DNA of 64,000 nt from Mytilisepta virgata (GCA_028015205.1 CM051517.1:57597455-57661454); one strand, 5' to 3'; numbered from the stretch's first letter, positions 38,166-49,839 are shown. Translations and numbers: made by a program. Notes: generated by a model from the sequence alone, not told the origin.

Positions 38166-39150
38166 ACATAAAATTTAGTTCCAATGATGACAGCACTTTT
38201 TAAAAATTATGAGTACTCTATTCTTGTGAATATCTGAACTAATATTTTTAACATAATCTTTGTTATTTACCGAAATTTCCGAGAAAATAAAATGAATTTC
38301 CAAACATTATTTCGCAGACTTGACGTGCGGCAGATGAATATATCAAAACAAATCTACGCAGATGCACCTTCCAGTTACATTTCCACAAGTGCATACATGT
38401 ATATAAAGATATAGAAGGCTTTTACGTTCATAGTTTTATTTTAAAGATTATCGATTAATAAAAAGTATTATGTTGCTTTTATAAATGTTAACGAATATTC
38501 TTTTAGGATTGACCCTTTTAAATTATGCATGTTTTGAACTTTCAGCCATTTTGTATTGCAGTCTGATAAACATGATGTATTCATTTAAGTTACTCATTTG
38601 AATTGTTTATTATAAAAAAGAATCTGCCAAGTGTCTGCTTAAATTTCCATTGATAATTATTTGTACCACAATTTCAAAATATTGACAGTGAAATGTATCA
38701 AGAATTTAATAGTAGAATGAATATATAGTTATTTCGGGAACCCAAAAATAACTCCAGGAATCCCTGTACATGCACATGGACAAGGTGTAGAAAAACTTCC
38801 AAGAGCGTTATTTACATAATCGTTTATCTAGATAAACTTGGAAGTTGGACTATTCGGAGTTGAAATTTGAAAAGGAAGAATGAATGTTTAATCTTTTCTC
38901 TATGTATAACAGACTTGTAAAGTTGTATTGTCAACCTGGAGGGTGATGAAGTAAAACTCAAAACTTTCGTCAAGACTACAAAAGCGAAGTTTGGGTTTAC
39001 CATACATTGAATTACTCGCCTGATCCATTTCATTGGTCCAAATCGCGAATATGACAGCCGATATTTTAAGGAAAGTCTGACTCGTGTAGTGAAAATAAAA
39101 TCTATGCCGCTTTTTTTTTTCAATCGGTTATCAAAGGGAAATAATCCAAT
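38166..39150. other. Unique-looking sequence upstream of a candidate exon
   Basis: This stretch interrupts the segmental duplication. It lacks obvious repeats and contains more CpG than its surroundings (for example gacgtgcggcag near 38331 and caaatcgcgaatatgac near 39040). It could hold a promoter and 5' UTR for the exon at 39160, but no core promoter element is convincing. Confidence 0.3.
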
Positions 39151-39159
39151 AAAAAAAAA

Positions 39160-39199
39160 ATGGGTAAATTTACTTGGTCCGCTGACAACTCGGACCACG
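39160..39199 (+). CDS. Candidate first coding exon (weak)
   Basis: An ATG in a purine-rich context opens MGKFTWSADNSDH, followed by G and a consensus donor (gtaagt). The upstream 400 bases are comparatively CpG-rich and not repetitive. A 40-nt first coding exon ending in phase 1 is plausible, but no second exon can be identified in the window. Chance occurrence of ATG plus gtaagt at this spacing is quite possible, so treat it as a candidate only. Confidence 0.25.
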
Positions 39200-39435
39200 G
39201 TAAGTCAGACCTGAATAACAATAATTCAAAAACAGAGAGAGATACTGTGAGTGAAGTAATGATTTGATTTTATGAACTTCTTTGTTGACTCTGTTGTACA
39301 CATTTTGTAGACTGGCTTAGAAGGCATGCAAGTTAAATTTGCCTTAACCAAGTTGAACTGTAAATCAGAGAATGAATCTTAATTTCTTTAAAAAAAAACA
39401 TTAGAATAAGACTAGCTATTCAAATAAAAACATAA

Positions 39436-39624
39436 TCAGTGCCGATTGGTGCTTTGGAACATCACGTAATCACTTCTCCCTGTCTCCCACCACTTCTTGT
39501 TAGCTTCAGGGAAAAACGTCATTTCTCCCTGTTGTCCTGAAGTAGGCTGCTGAGCCCTGGTCCCAAATACATTAAAACTAACATTTTTGACACATTTCCA
39601 TCCCTGTTTTAAAAATACAGCCAT
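39436..39624 (-). CDS. Small 62-aa ORF, unrecognised
   Basis: The minus strand has ATG in a favourable context (atcaaaATGG). It opens MAVFLKQGWKCVKNVSF, then NVFGTRAQQPTSGQQGEM, then TFFPEANKKWWETGRSDY, VMFQSTNRH, stop. Composition is protein-like (balanced, with Trp and no low complexity), unlike the Phe/Leu/Ile-rich chance ORFs elsewhere. The N-terminus is basic and lacks acidic residues for about 34 positions, as in mitochondrial presequences. It lies in unique-looking sequence about 240 bp from the candidate plus-strand exon, in divergent-opposed orientation. Function unknown; it could also be a processed-gene fragment or chance. Confidence 0.35.
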   Translation of the reverse strand: MAVFLKQGWKCVKNVSFNVFGTRAQQPTSGQQGEMTFFPEANKKWWETGRSDYVMFQSTNRH

Positions 39625-39949
39625 TTTGATTGTTTACCTTCTGTTCCATTCATGTATAATAATGAGTAATTATCCGTTCTTGAGGACATGTAAAAAATAA
39701 TTGTGCATTTACTAATGTGACGATTATTTCTTTAATGGACCCGTTATTGGAGAAAAACCTTACAATTATCTCAGACATGCACTAAAATAACGTAATTTAG
39801 TAAAATGTTTAACTTAAACACATGGAACTCTTATTGAAAATTATCTTCCCAAAATGAATACATTTACTGTAATTGATCTCACATAGCAGAGATAATATCT
39901 GTGATACCCTCAAGGACCTAGGATCCACCAAGCAGAGGCATCATACCAG

Positions 39950-40150
39950 GAGTTTCAAAATAACAATCCAAAGATACTATTATAGTAAATTTATACTATG
40001 CTGTATACGACACATTTCAAGGAGTTGCCTCTCATCGGCAGCATTAAAACCGAAACATAAGACCAAAACAAGAAGTACTCATAACAAAAATACCGAAATA
40101 GGAAGCCAAGTTTCAGCTAAGGAAATCTACCATGTGCAATTCAAGGAATG
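39950..40150 (+). repeat. Dispersed repeat shared with 60570-60780
   Basis: The phrases caaagatact-tat, gtaaatttatactatgctgtata, catttcaaggagttgcctct, cggcagcattaaaacc, ctaaggaaatctaccat and gtgcaattcaaggaatgaa recur in order at 60570-60780 with about 75-80 percent identity by eye. Both are in plus orientation. Confidence 0.7.
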
Positions 40151-40172
40151 AACCCTTAGCATTATTTTTGTA

Positions 40173-41500
40173 GTATTTATGTTGCCCCCAGACGTAGTCG
40201 GGACGACAGATTGTTATTGTTCCTTTTGGGGGGGGGGGGGGGGGTTCACCTAATTTTGTCCGAACAAGTTCTCAGAGAAACTTCAAAATAATGATGATCA
40301 CCAAGTCTAGTTGTGCATTTGTGCATATAACATTAAATTCTCAAAATGGCTGCCGTTGCCATGGAAATGGACAAAGTATGAAAATTTTTTAAAACTTTCA
40401 TATTTCAAAAACTGCACCATAGAATTTCATGAAACTTTGTACTTTTCTAAAGTTCATTGGGAAAAAATGTGATCGTCAAATGCTGTAAAAAATGACGAAT
40501 AAACAGCAGCTGCGACACAAGCACATGATACGCCCGTCGACTAGTGAAAAAAACATAATAAAAGTTTTTGGAATCCCCCTTTTAGTGGAGCTGCTGGTGG
40601 GATGTATATGGAAACCGGGCAAAACATAAGCATGTAAACTTTAAAGCAATAGAGATACGGCGCGAAATGTGACCAAAAAAGACTGCATTTTTTACCAAAA
40701 AGCTCAATAAAAATTCAGTAACTCAAAAATAAAATAATCATCACGAAAAAGTATACAGATCTTCAGATTGTGAAGTTTTATGCAATAATCAATAGGGGCC
40801 TCGGTGGCCGAGTGGTCTAGGTAGTTCGTCATGACTACTAATAATCACTAGCCTGTCAACGCTGGGGTTGTGAGTTGGAATCTCACCTGTGGCGGGGTGT
40901 GTTCGACTCCGATCTTAATTGACAAGGATTGCCAATTTTCCTACCGAAGGTCGGTGGTTCTCTCCGGGTACTTCGGCTTCCTCCACCAATAAAAACTGGC
41001 CGCCGCGAAATAGCCAAATGTGCTGAAAACGGCGTTAAACCCCAACTAAATAAACAAACAAACAAGCAATAATCAATAGTTTCTGAGATACGGCATGGCA
41101 TGTGAAACACCCCCCCCCCTTTTTTTTTTACAAAAAACTCAAAAACTCTAAAATAAAATTTTGAATCATCACCAAAAAGTATACAGATCTTTAGATTAAT
41201 ATAACTATGAAGTATGTAAAGTTTTAAGCAATAATCAAATCGTTTTTGAGATAGGGTGCGACGTGAAAAAAAAACACACCCCTGTTTTAGTTACAAAGTC
41301 CCGTCACTCAAAAAGTTTTAATCTTATTTTCACCAAAAAGTATACAGATCGTCTGGCCGTCATAAGAAACAACTATATTAAGTTTCATGAAATTTGGATA
41401 AGTTGTTCTCAAGTTATGGTGTGACATGTTTACCACGGACAGAGGACGCCAGACATTTGTATACCATAATATGTCCCGTCCAAATTGACGGGCATATAAA
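40173..41500. mobile_element. Probable non-autonomous TIR repeat hosting a SINE
   Basis: The ends are imperfectly inverted: left tttatgttgccccc...cgggacgaca, right tatgtcccg...gacgggcatataaa. The interior contains three degenerate units of ~150 bp, each with caccaaaaagtatacagatc (40743, 41168, 41330) and an adjacent gagata-gg-g-gacatgt phrase. An 18-G run lies near 40230. The second unit is split by the SINE at 40796-41065. Confidence 0.5.
40796..41065 (+). mobile_element. tRNA-derived SINE with 14-bp target duplication
   Basis: The head resembles a class II (Ser/Leu-like) tRNA. Box A is tggccgagtgg and a degenerate box B is ggttgtgagttggaatc. A central domain and a 3' region (cctccaccaataaaaactgg ... 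ggcgttaaaccccaac) end in a short (aaac)n tail. It is flanked by a perfect direct repeat GCAATAATCAATAG (40782-40795 and 41066-41079), so the 270-bp element is delimited exactly. Pol III transcription and LINE-mediated retroposition are expected from the SINE class. The 3' domain matches a SINE type widespread in bivalves; the family name is not assigned. Confidence 0.88.
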
Positions 41501-41669
41501 AATTAAACATTGTCTAATTTTAATGAAAATTGATATCTAGGCTAAATTTTGGATGGTGAACAAGATGCAATCATCAAAATACAAAAAATTTCAAAATGGA
41601 CACCGTGGGCGCAATTGCAATTCTAGTTGTTCTTCTTCATATTCTTCTCAGCGAAGCTTGTCCAGGCCA

Positions 41670-41830
41670 TTACTTTTTTGTCTTTTGACCTAGGCTTATA
41701 CCCTCAAGGTCAAATGATGACTAAAATTATAGTATTTCCTTGTGCAGGTTACTTTTTTGTCTTTTGACCTAGGCTTATACCCTTGGGTACGTAGGAAGTG
41801 TGTGTCGCGTACCATTATGACCTTCATTTG
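41670..41830 (+). repeat. 79-bp direct repeat
   Basis: The phrase ttacttttttgtcttttgac followed by ctaggcttataccc occurs at 41670 and again at 41749. It is followed by tgacctttgacctcaaggtc, a phrase typical of bivalve dispersed repeats. Confidence 0.7.
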
Positions 41831-42009
41831 ACCTTTGACCTCAAGGTCACAAAATTATTATTTTTATCCTGGAGGTAAAGATTGATCTAGAATAAAGTGA
41901 AGGGGAGACATATGTTTTGGTTTACAAAACAGTTCCACCTAGTTCCATTTGAAATTGTACACACAACTACAGTTGCAATCTTTCCAGTGGTGATTTCCAT
42001 CACTTTGAT

Positions 42010-43850
42010 TTTTATCTTCAAATTTGAATAAAGTATCCAGTCATCAATACCTCAGATGTGTTCAATTTTCTGGGAAATTGGAAATTTCAATGTACTGTTT
42101 CACTAAAGGTGGTACCAGACGATAAGTCGTAACGTATATATTCAAAGGATTTAGTCACAAGTCTTAAGACTTTTAGTGAAACAGTACCCAGATGCTTTGG
42201 ATTATCAGCAAAATCTGAAATGAGGAATCTCTTCTTGGGAGGAGCTTTCAAATATATCAAATATTAATATCATGCACAAAAAGTGGAAGGAAAAACATAA
42301 ATGAAAAAGCTCCATGCTAGCAAGTCAGTTTGTTTGGGTGGGGTATTTGAGCTTGCTCACTAAAGGTTATTTCATTTTAACTTCTCTTTTCCAAACTATG
42401 GAACTAAATAAAGGGAGATAACCAGATAATCGGAATAATTTTCTTAACTTTAATTGGCTTTTGTAGACAAATTGTCATTTCTTTTTCTTAAAATTTACTT
42501 TTAACTAGTAAACTTTAATAAAAAAATTAAAAATTCCTGAGTTTATCTTTGCATTAGAAGTGAAAACGAATTTGTGTTTTTGCAAATAAAGAAAATATAT
42601 TAAAAATATTTACAAAATATCTGTTCTTACATTTAACAAAAATATTGGATTTTTTCAGATGGAAAGGAGGACATTATGTAGATAAGCATTGGATTGATTT
42701 TCCAGAACTGAATGAAATCACATAATGAACATTTGACTGTTGAGGACAATTTATAGAAATTTGTGTGATTTTTAAATGGACCGTTGTTGGCCAAGCCTGA
42801 AGATCTCCTCAATATTTTTTGTCTGATTGTATAATATTAACTTGTAATTTACACATTTTTACTATGTTTGCCTAATTGACAGGTTACAGACAAATTTAAT
42901 TGGATAATATTTTTATATAAAATAGAAATCCCATATTAAAATCTTTCCCAGCTTGACTTTTATTTTCTTTTTGATTTTTTTAAGTTTTCAAAATTTAACA
43001 TCATTTTGGTCTAATTTTTTGTATCATTTTAATTTCCTGAGAGCGTAGTTTGATATCCACTTATTGCTGTCTCTTCAACAGTCTCGGTGTCATAAATTTT
43101 TCTAGATGGTTAAGTGATGTTGCTGAAAGTCATGTAAAACAACAGTATACGTATAGTGTGCATGAAATACAAAATATACCAAGTACACTGAACTGTAGAG
43201 TTGACTCGTGAAATTTATGGTAAATTTATCAGAAAACATGCAGAAAGTTGTTTTTTATTTTAATGGTTTTTAACAATTTTATCCAGGTTTTATGTTTTTA
43301 TGATTTTATGGATAACTTTTTGTATGTTTTCTGTTTCTTGAAGTTAATAATTCAAAAATTTGACTTGAGTATATTTTGTGTTTATATATGCATAAAGAAA
43401 TCTTTTCCATCAGTGAGATAACATTCTAGATATATTGGATTTCCAATAGAAAACAATATCCAGGCAGATGTAGAAGTTCCTGGATTTCAAGGGCACTTAT
43501 TCTCAATCCTCAATGTTGACCCCATCCCATTTTTTTTGGGGTGTAGGGAGGGTGAAGTAATGTATGGCAAATATAGTTTTAAGGGTCTTTTTACATGTAT
43601 TATGCATAAGATTGAAAAAAAATTGTAAAGGTTTTTCATTTTCAACCAAGTGGTAAATAAACTCTGAAAAGCAAATCGTTTAGCTCTCACTCGAATGGTT
43701 TTTTTTTCTATTTCAAAATTACCACTTGCTTGAAGATGGAAATTCTAAAAAAAAAAAAAAAATGTATTTTCAAAAACGAATGAAATGTAAGTTTTTTTCT
43801 TAAATTTGTGTAGGTTTTGCATTTTCAACCAAGTGGTAAATCTTCAGAAG
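42010..43850 (+). repeat. Second tandem segmental duplication, copy A' part 2
   Basis: The match to copy A resumes here with cttcaaatttgaataaagt, continues through the agatgctttggattatcagc and ggaggacattatgtag landmarks, and reaches the start of the hairpin array. Relative to copy A it carries about 500 extra bases at roughly 42850-43390. Confidence 0.8.
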
Positions 43851-44154
43851 GCAACAGGTTTAGTTTGAAGTCAATAACTTTCCTCGGAAGAAAAAATTTT
43901 TATTTTAAATGACCACTTGGTTAAAGATGAAAAATTCTAAAAAAAAAAACCAAACAAATATTGTATCATTTTTTTTAAATAGATAATATACAACAATGTA
44001 AGTTTTAAAAAAAATTGTAAAGGTTTTGCATTTTCAACATTTTCAACCAAGTAATAAAAAAGATAAAGCTTGATAATTCTGACAGTAACCTTTACCCCAA
44101 TTAAAAGATTTTTTTTCTGTTCATTTTTTAAATTACTACTTGGCTAAAGATGCG

Positions 44155-44195
<41 letters not shown>

Positions 44196-44803
44196 TAAAG
44201 GGTTTTGCATTTTCAACCAAATGGTGAACGTTCAAAAAGCAAAATGGTTAAGTTGTAGTCAGTAACTTTCAATTGAATAAAAATTCATGTGAAGCTGTTG
44301 CCATCACTTTGCATGGGATGTCATAAACTTTCCTTTAAATATATTCTCTGAAACCACTGGGCCTATTAGAACAAAACTTTGAATGATTCTTGGGTGGCCC
44401 TCTTTGAAATTGCTTCCTGCATCCCCAACTTCCAACCAACATGGCTGCTATTACAAAAAAAAAGAAAACAGAAGGGATGAATTTAAAAAAAATTCTGTGG
44501 GAACTACATGGCCAGATGGAACCAACCTTGGCAGCCTGTAGTCCTCTTTCACAATCATGTCCACTGCCAAACTTAATTTAACACAGGACCCTATGGGAAA
44601 ATTCATTTAAGAAACTAATGGTCTAAAAGCAATTGGCCATTTGGGAGCAGGAATTTTTCTTAGATGGTAATATCTGAATAACAACCAAGCTTAGTTTGAT
44701 ATAGGTCCTTACTTTGCAGCAATGGTGTTCCTAAATTGTTTGGAAAATCACATCCAGATGGGCAATGCAGGCTCCTACGATTTACCGTTTGGGTTAAATA
44801 TGC

Positions 44804-44842
<39 letters not shown>

Positions 44843-45320
44843 TAATATTTTTTTAGAATAATTTGTAAAGGGTTTTTCATATACACCAAAATCAAAAAAG
44901 TTTGACAGAAGTAAAGTTGGTTTTTTGAAAAATTGGAAAAAAATTGGTAAGGTCTTGCATTTCCAATGAAGGTAAAAAATTTTGAACTAGGTAACATTCA
45001 GTTGTATAAATCTAAAATTCTTTTTGAAAAATTACCACTTTAAGTTGAAAATTTATGAAAATGAAAAATGTAATTTTTTTGAAAATGGGAATAAGTACAA
45101 ATATTATAATGTAACAATGTTTTTGAGAACTTTGTAAAGGGTTTATCATTTCAAATCAAGTGTTAATAAAATAATGTTTTACAGGGTTAGCTGAAGTCAT
45201 TCACTCCAATGAATTACATTTCTTTTTTCTTTTTTTAAATTACCACTTGTTGAAGATGAAAAATCCTAAAAAAAAAAAATTGTAAAGGTTTTGCATTTTC
45301 AACCAAGTGGTAAAGTATCA
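43600..45320. repeat. Array of inverted-repeat (hairpin) units separated by poly(A)
   Basis: One arm, ttgcattttcaaccaagtgg + taa, occurs near 43640, 43816, 44040, 44205 and 45294. Its reverse complement, ttaccacttg(g/c)ttgaagatg, occurs near 43720, 43905, 44140, 45030 and 45240. In each case the second arm leads into aaattct and a poly(A) run (up to ~30 A at 44161), then ttgtaaagg and the first arm again. A family 1 copy interrupts the array at 44290-44790. Copies of the unit also occur at 35170-35420 and 46125-46155. Confidence 0.8.
44290..44790 (+). repeat. Dispersed repeat family 1, copy
   Basis: The copy runs from the ttgccatcactttgc head phrase through ctgaaaccactgggcc to gggcaatgcaggctcc. 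It sits inside the hairpin array, so it is younger than at least part of that array. Confidence 0.7.
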
Positions 45321-45429
45321 ATTTAAAAAGGTTAAGCTAAAACTTTTTTCTAAAATATAAAGACAACTAAATTGGTAAGATTTATCATTTTCAATCATAA
45401 TAAATGAATATGTAAAAAGTTTTGCTGTC

Positions 45430-46090
45430 ATTTGTATGACGTAGTTTTTGCTTATGTCATCACTTTGCGTCCGTTGTCCATAAACTTTTCACTTTTTGAT
45501 CTTCTCTGAAAATACTTTGCGGATTGTAACCAAACTTGGTGGTAATGATGTATGGAAGAACGATCCACCATTCGGTGCAGTTGAATTAACAACATGGCAG
45601 CCATTGAAACTATATGGGAAAAGACTTTTTGGTCATTTTTCCCAGGAACTAATGTTGACAGAAATGTATGGAAGGACCTCATTTCCACCTTTGGTTCCAG
45701 ATGGTTAAACAGGCCATCCATTATGATTGGCCAATTTTTAAAAATCTTCTCAGAAATGTTTTGAAACTTTGCAGGATTGATGACAACATCCTCTACCAAC
45801 AGTCCACTTATCTTCGAAAGTCATCTGATCAACTGATGGCTGCGGCCCTAAAGAGTTTCTATTGAAACTATGGGAAAGGAATTTTTTTATCATTTTCAAG
45901 TTGTAACCAAAGATGGCAGGAATGATTTTTGGAAGGACAGATGCAAATTTTTCCCCCCTTTTTATTTTTAGGTCAAATGACAAATATTTTGCGTTACTTT
46001 AATAGTCTTGTGGATATGAAAGAGCTTACATTTTCAAATGGCCTAATAAAAGGGCAGGTGAGAGATGCAGGCTCAGGTGAACTCTAGTTA
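45430..46090 (+). repeat. Dispersed repeat family 1, variant copy
   Basis: The copy starts at tcatcactttgcgtccgttg and ends at gatgcaggctcaggtgaact + ctag. Internal modules contain gtaaccaaacttgg and two acatggcagccattgaaac-type phrases. Overlapping ORFs on both strands fall inside it and are not credible genes. Confidence 0.75.
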
Positions 46091-46357
46091 TTCTTATTTT
46101 TATAATTTATTATTTAAAAAATGTACCACTTGGTTTGAGATGAAAAATTCTAAAAAAATATATATATATATATATAAAAAGCAAAAACTAAAAAAATTCA
46201 TTTTCCATGGAAATTGTAATAAAAGAATCAAAGGATAAGAGTTTTATCTGTAGTTTGTAACTTTCACTTGAGTAAAAATTGAGTTTAAATTACTGCATGT
46301 TATGTACTTGATTTAAGATGAACATATTGAAAAAATTATATAAAAGAAGGTAAAAAA

Positions 46358-46702
46358 GGTGAGGTTTATTTTTTGGAGATGGATGTAGGGGTGGAGGAGT
46401 CCATCAGATGGGGCTTTTTAAAAAATAGTGTACCTAATTTAAGATGAACATATTGAAAAACTTGTAAAAGGGAATTTTTGTTTTTTTGTTTTTGTTTTTA
46501 AATTATATGTAATACTGAAAATAATAATTTTTAAGGTTTTGCATTTTTTATAAAGTGGTAAAAATATGAGAAGGTAAAAGATCTTTTTGATAGACTTTTA
46601 TTCAAGTAAAAACTTGATTTACTTTGGAAAAAAGGTACAAAGGTGAGGTTTATTTTTTGGAGATGGATGTAGGGGTGGAGGAGTCCATCAGGTGGGGCTG
46701 TT
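46358..46702 (+). repeat. Direct repeat of ~60 bp, 283 bp apart
   Basis: aggtgaggtttattttttgg followed by agatggatgtaggggtggag and gagtccatca is present at about 46358 and 46641 with essentially no mismatches. The flanking tttaagatgaacatattgaa phrase (46313 and 46438) is also repeated. Confidence 0.75.
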
Positions 46703-46709
46703 GAAGAAA

Positions 46710-47765
46710 TAATATTTGAGGGTAGGAAAACACTTATATTAAAATCTAATTGATGGTGGTAAATTTAACACATTAAAACAGTAAATGAAATTTTGAAATT
46801 GTGAATGTTGAAACCACTATAAAATTTTTTCTGAAATAGGCTTAAGGTTCACTTCGGCAAATGTTTATATTATATAGGCAGATAATAGTTCAGTTGCTGT
46901 TATATGTGTTATGATAATTAATATTTCTAAGGTTATGTAAAAAAAATAAGATCTTTTCAATTTCTGAGTTGTAATATTTTTTTGATTGGTTTGCATAAAA
47001 TAATGAAATCAGAAATTCAATATTTAACTTAAACTAGTATTAGAAAATCAGGGGGAATCAGTTCAAGCCCCCGTCTTGTCATTTTGTCTGATACAAAATT
47101 GATTCAAGATGTAAAATATTTCTCATTTCCCTATATTGTCAGGATATGGATACTGAATTTATTTTTTTTAAATTAATCTTTAGATTTAATTTTTTAGTAT
47201 ATTCACTCACATCATTAGAAATAGCCAAATAAAAATAAATATCCACTAAGTTCTAAAAATTATAAAAGATTATTCATTTTCACTGAAGTAAGAGACCACG
47301 TTAAAAGCTAGCAACAAATAACAGCTGCTTTTCACGGATTCGTTGGTTGGAACATTCGATGACCTTGCTTTTAAAGAGCTGGCTATAAAAACTGTTACAC
47401 ATAGCTTGTAAAAAAATAGTTTGAAATGTAGAGGTTTTTCAATAGGAAAGATTGGAATACCAGTTTAATTATTATGAGACTGTCAAACAAACATAATTGA
47501 AATAAAAATGACATTTTAAATGTTCTTCTTTTCTGTTGAAAACTGGTGTATGACTTGGTTATTTATGAAAAGGCAAACACTGTGTGCAATAACAATGAAA
47601 AATATATTATAAAACCTTCCTAAAATACTGTTAACCCTGACACATTTTTATGCGCCCACAATCTGTCTGGACCAAGTTTGCCCAATTCTCATTAAAATTT
47701 ACAGGATAATTGAACATGTCCGAAAGAGATATTAACCAGGATGTTCTGGTCCATTAATGGGGTTT
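46710..47765. other. AT-rich DNA, nothing recognised
   Basis: No ORF, RNA gene or repeat can be supported here. Confidence 0.4.
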
Positions 47766-47767
47766 TT

Positions 47768-48935
47768 AGCTCATGGCCAAAGGCCAGTTTGAGCTATTAA
47801 CGCAACTGCATCCATTTTTCACATCTTGATCTTCTTGAGAACAACTGAGCAGTATTTGACCAGACCTGGCAGAGATGGTGATTGGTCAGACATGGTCACC
47901 AGAACCTAGCTAAAACTCCCTTTTTTACCACGTTCTATATTTCTATAAAGGCCCTGAAGTGGTCCAAGACCTCAATTAATTCATAGTGCATTTTCATATT
48001 AAAATAAAATTGAATCAATAAAATCTCACCTGCGCAATCTTAAAAATCTTGTGTAGAAAGTATACCTGTCTTAACATTTAAAAAAAGAATTCATCAGTGC
48101 TAACTCAAAATATTGGCAAAAATACTAAATATTGACCCTTTTCCATCTGACCAAATCGCCACTTTTAATTGTGACAGCTCATTCAAACTTTTTAAAACAT
48201 CAACTTTGAACATTCTACTTTAAATTTAGAACAAAAACATTTTAAAATGCTTTAATAAGGGTTAGAAAATAAAAATGGAAGAAATACAGTAAATTTGTAT
48301 AAGGGATGCTCAGCCAAACTTGGTTTAATATAGGACCTATGAAAATTTGACTTGATTGGCAGCAGTGGTCCTCAGATGGTAGACCATGGGTACGATGACA
48401 AGAACTGTCAGATGGCCACCACGGGCAAACTTAGTTTAACAAAGAACCCAGTGGAAAATATCTGAATCTTGTCTGAAACCACTTAGCCAGTTGAAACAAG
48501 ACATGGAAGCAATGGTCCTAAGATGGAACTCTTTCAGAATTTCAATTGACCAAGATAGCTGCCGTAACAGAATTTAGGTAACATAAGAAAATCTTTTGTA
48601 GGTCTTCTCTAAAACCACTGCGATAATTGAGACAAATCCACTTGCAATTGGATCATGTTTTAAACTAAATACAAATTGAACCAAATTTGGCAGCAATGGT
48701 CTTTGGGTGTTTCTGTTCCAAATTGTATCCGTTGACCCTGACAGCCAGGAAAGACTGTCTCCAACGTCATCTTAGTAACACAGGACCATACGTGGAAATA
48801 TTTTAATTTTTTTCCCCATCGAAACCACTGGGCAAGTTCGTACCAAACTCTGCTAAGTGTTCCTTGTCAAAAGTATCTATCATAGGTCCCCATGGGAAAC
48901 TTGTCTGATACCATAATGCCAAATGAAATCAAACT
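47768..48935 (+). repeat. Dispersed repeat family 1, long copy
   Basis: The head palindrome (agctcatggccaaaggccag) is followed by at least five modules with ctgaaaccact(g/t)agcc-like phrases, agcaatggtcct and caacttagtttaac. It is diverged, and no tail is identified. Confidence 0.75.
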
Positions 48936-48978
48936 TATGTTCAATAAGATGACATCATTTACTCGTAACTAATTTTTT

Positions 48979-49427
48979 ATGCCCCGCTGGTAGGCGAGGT
49001 GGGCATTAAGTGTTACACGGATAAATTGAAGAACATCAACTGAATACTGGTACAACCAGTATTGTACAATATTGGTAACTATATAAAATAAATGTGCAAA
49101 CACTTCTGCTAATACAAGAATTCTGGTAATTCTTAGACTAGTATTCTTTAGATCTACAATATCAAGGGGTCCAATCTAATTGGTTTGTGCACTGCTTAAT
49201 TTGGTAAGTTCTTAGGAAAATGGCTGAGGCGAAGCGGACGAAAGTGAGAGTAATCTTAGTGTATCATCAAACTGCTTGATTTTTGTCTTTATAAAATTAT
49301 TACACTTCGGCTTCCCATTCAGGGAAACGCACGAATATTCAGTTTGTGATTTGAAGCTCCGTGTAAAAATCTATTGAAGAAAAACCTGGAGGATGCCGGG
49401 AAAAAATTGAGCGTCGAACATTTTTAG
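48979..49427. other. Short dispersed-repeat head and unassigned sequence
   Basis: tatgccccgctggtaggcga + ggtgggcattaagtg at 48979 is a phrase typical of the start of another bivalve dispersed repeat. A perfect 9-bp-arm palindrome AATACTGGT-ACA-ACCAGTATT lies at 49043-49063. The remainder is unassigned. Confidence 0.45.
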
Positions 49428-49527
49428 GTGCGTATCTGTATTTATTTACCAAGTTTCACATTTTTTTCGAGGGAAAAATGTTGCCTTTCCATAGACCAAC
49501 ATATAGAATATTTAATTCAGTTGGAGT

Positions 49528-49655
49528 TAAAACATTATAACAAACGTGATTTTCCGATTGTAAACTTCCCATTTGTTAGCATTAACATACGAAGGTCTCC
49601 CGCCTATGGTGTGTACATTTCACGGTTGATTCGTTACTGCCGCGCATGTGGTTAA
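49528..49655 (+). pseudogene. Reverse transcriptase fragment, Penelope-like, inverted piece
   Basis: The plus-strand frame reads ELKHYNKRDFPIVNFPF, then PAYGVYISRLIRYCRACG and a stop. This matches from memory the region just after the conserved SYLDL block in Penelope-like reverse transcriptases common in bivalves (family phrase PAYGVYISQLIRY). It is in the opposite orientation to the rest of the element (minus strand, 49840-52570), so the element has been internally inverted. The 15-base inverted pair tatggagtgaataca (49740-49754) and tgtattcactccata (49850-49864) lies between the two parts. Not functional. Confidence 0.7.
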
Positions 49656-49839
49656 TATGTCCACTTTCTCGGCAGGGCTAGATATCTGTCACATAAACTT
49701 CAAAGACAGGGTTATGTTCAGTCTATTCATTTCATCACTGTATGGAGTGAATACATGGAATTGTGTGAGCTCGCCATCGGTCTTCACCATACTGACACTG
49801 ACATATACATGTGAGCGCATTGTCAATCAAGTGGTTTTA

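Noticed and set aside
38824..39198. 124-codon minus-strand ORF
   Set aside because: Phe/Ser/Arg-rich with no recognisable family. It overlaps the more plausible plus-strand candidate exon and probably arises by chance in a less AT-rich stretch.
40796..40895. Possible tRNA-Ser/Leu gene
   Set aside because: The tRNA-like head is degenerate at box B and cannot fold a clean acceptor stem. It continues into a SINE body with a tail and target duplication.
40228..44192. Long G and A homopolymers (poly-G near 40230, poly-A near 44161)
   Set aside because: Simple-sequence runs within repeats, possibly with length error. No independent meaning is supported.
45452..45983. Overlapping ORFs on both strands
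   Set aside because: All fall inside a dispersed family 1 copy whose other copies are non-coding.
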